This document shows, piece by piece, positions 6,136 to 6,144 of a DNA stretch of 6,144 nt; positions within the stretch are counted from its first letter, which is position 1, and every line of letters begins with the position of its first letter. The position numbers and the translations under genes were made by a program. This DNA comes from an uncultured Alistipes sp. (GTDB taxonomy: Bacteria; Bacteroidota; Bacteroidia; Bacteroidales; Rikenellaceae). The stretch covers positions 1-6,144 of the forward strand of contig CAMWJM010000082.1 of the NCBI GenBank assembly GCA_947174575.1, given 5' to 3'. The notes under the pieces are model-generated. The model saw only the letters and a program-made list of their open reading frames with translations, ran no database searches and was not told the DNA's origin.

Positions 6136-6144
6136 CTTACTGAA

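Noticed and set aside
1..6144. CRISPR array, tRNA, rRNA, insertion sequence or phase-variation invertible promoter
   Set aside because: No direct repeats with spacers, no cloverleaf or rRNA-like sequence, no transposase frame, and no pair of inverted repeats flanking a promoter was found by eye.

Overview
The window is one four-gene block, all on the minus strand and read from right to left, that encodes outer-surface fimbrial (type V pilus-like) lipoproteins of a Bacteroidales bacterium. Each protein starts with a lipoprotein signal peptide and a lipobox cysteine. None of the genes has a clear Shine-Dalgarno site; instead each start codon follows a very A/T-rich leader, as is usual in Bacteroidota. 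The coding DNA is GC-rich by eye (many TCG, GAC and GGC codons), which is too rich for typical Bacteroides and suits Alistipes or a relative in Rikenellaceae. That genus-level placement is inference.

Layout in transcription order: (1) 6062-4935, a 375-aa fimbrillin-like lipoprotein; (2) 4825-3767, a 352-aa fimbrillin-like lipoprotein sharing a WGKI..ITVK core and a C-terminal strand motif with the first; (3) 3604-2285, a 439-aa fimbrillin-A-clan protein resembling the BF2992 family, with an unusual acidic, Trp-rich tail of about 110 residues; (4) 2214 to beyond the left edge, at least 738 aa, a large protein resembling DUF4906 in its N-terminal two-thirds and ending in a FISUMP-like (Fibrobacter succinogenes major paralogous) domain. 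Its stop codon lies outside the window.

The gaps are 109, 162 and 70 bases. The first two hold perfect or near-perfect inverted repeats without a proper T-tract. They look more like attenuating or mRNA-processing hairpins than full terminators, and could set unequal amounts of pilus subunits from one transcript. A weak Bacteroides-type promoter candidate lies upstream of gene 1.

Proposed shared role: the proteins are exported as lipoproteins to the outer membrane, probably trimmed near N-terminal arginines, and assembled by strand exchange into a surface fibre. Genes 1 and 2 would supply stalk or anchor subunits, and genes 3 and 4 accessory or tip subunits. No regulator, protease, tRNA, rRNA, CRISPR array or mobile element is visible. 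Both long reading frames on the plus strand and the other overlapping frames look like codon-bias shadows.
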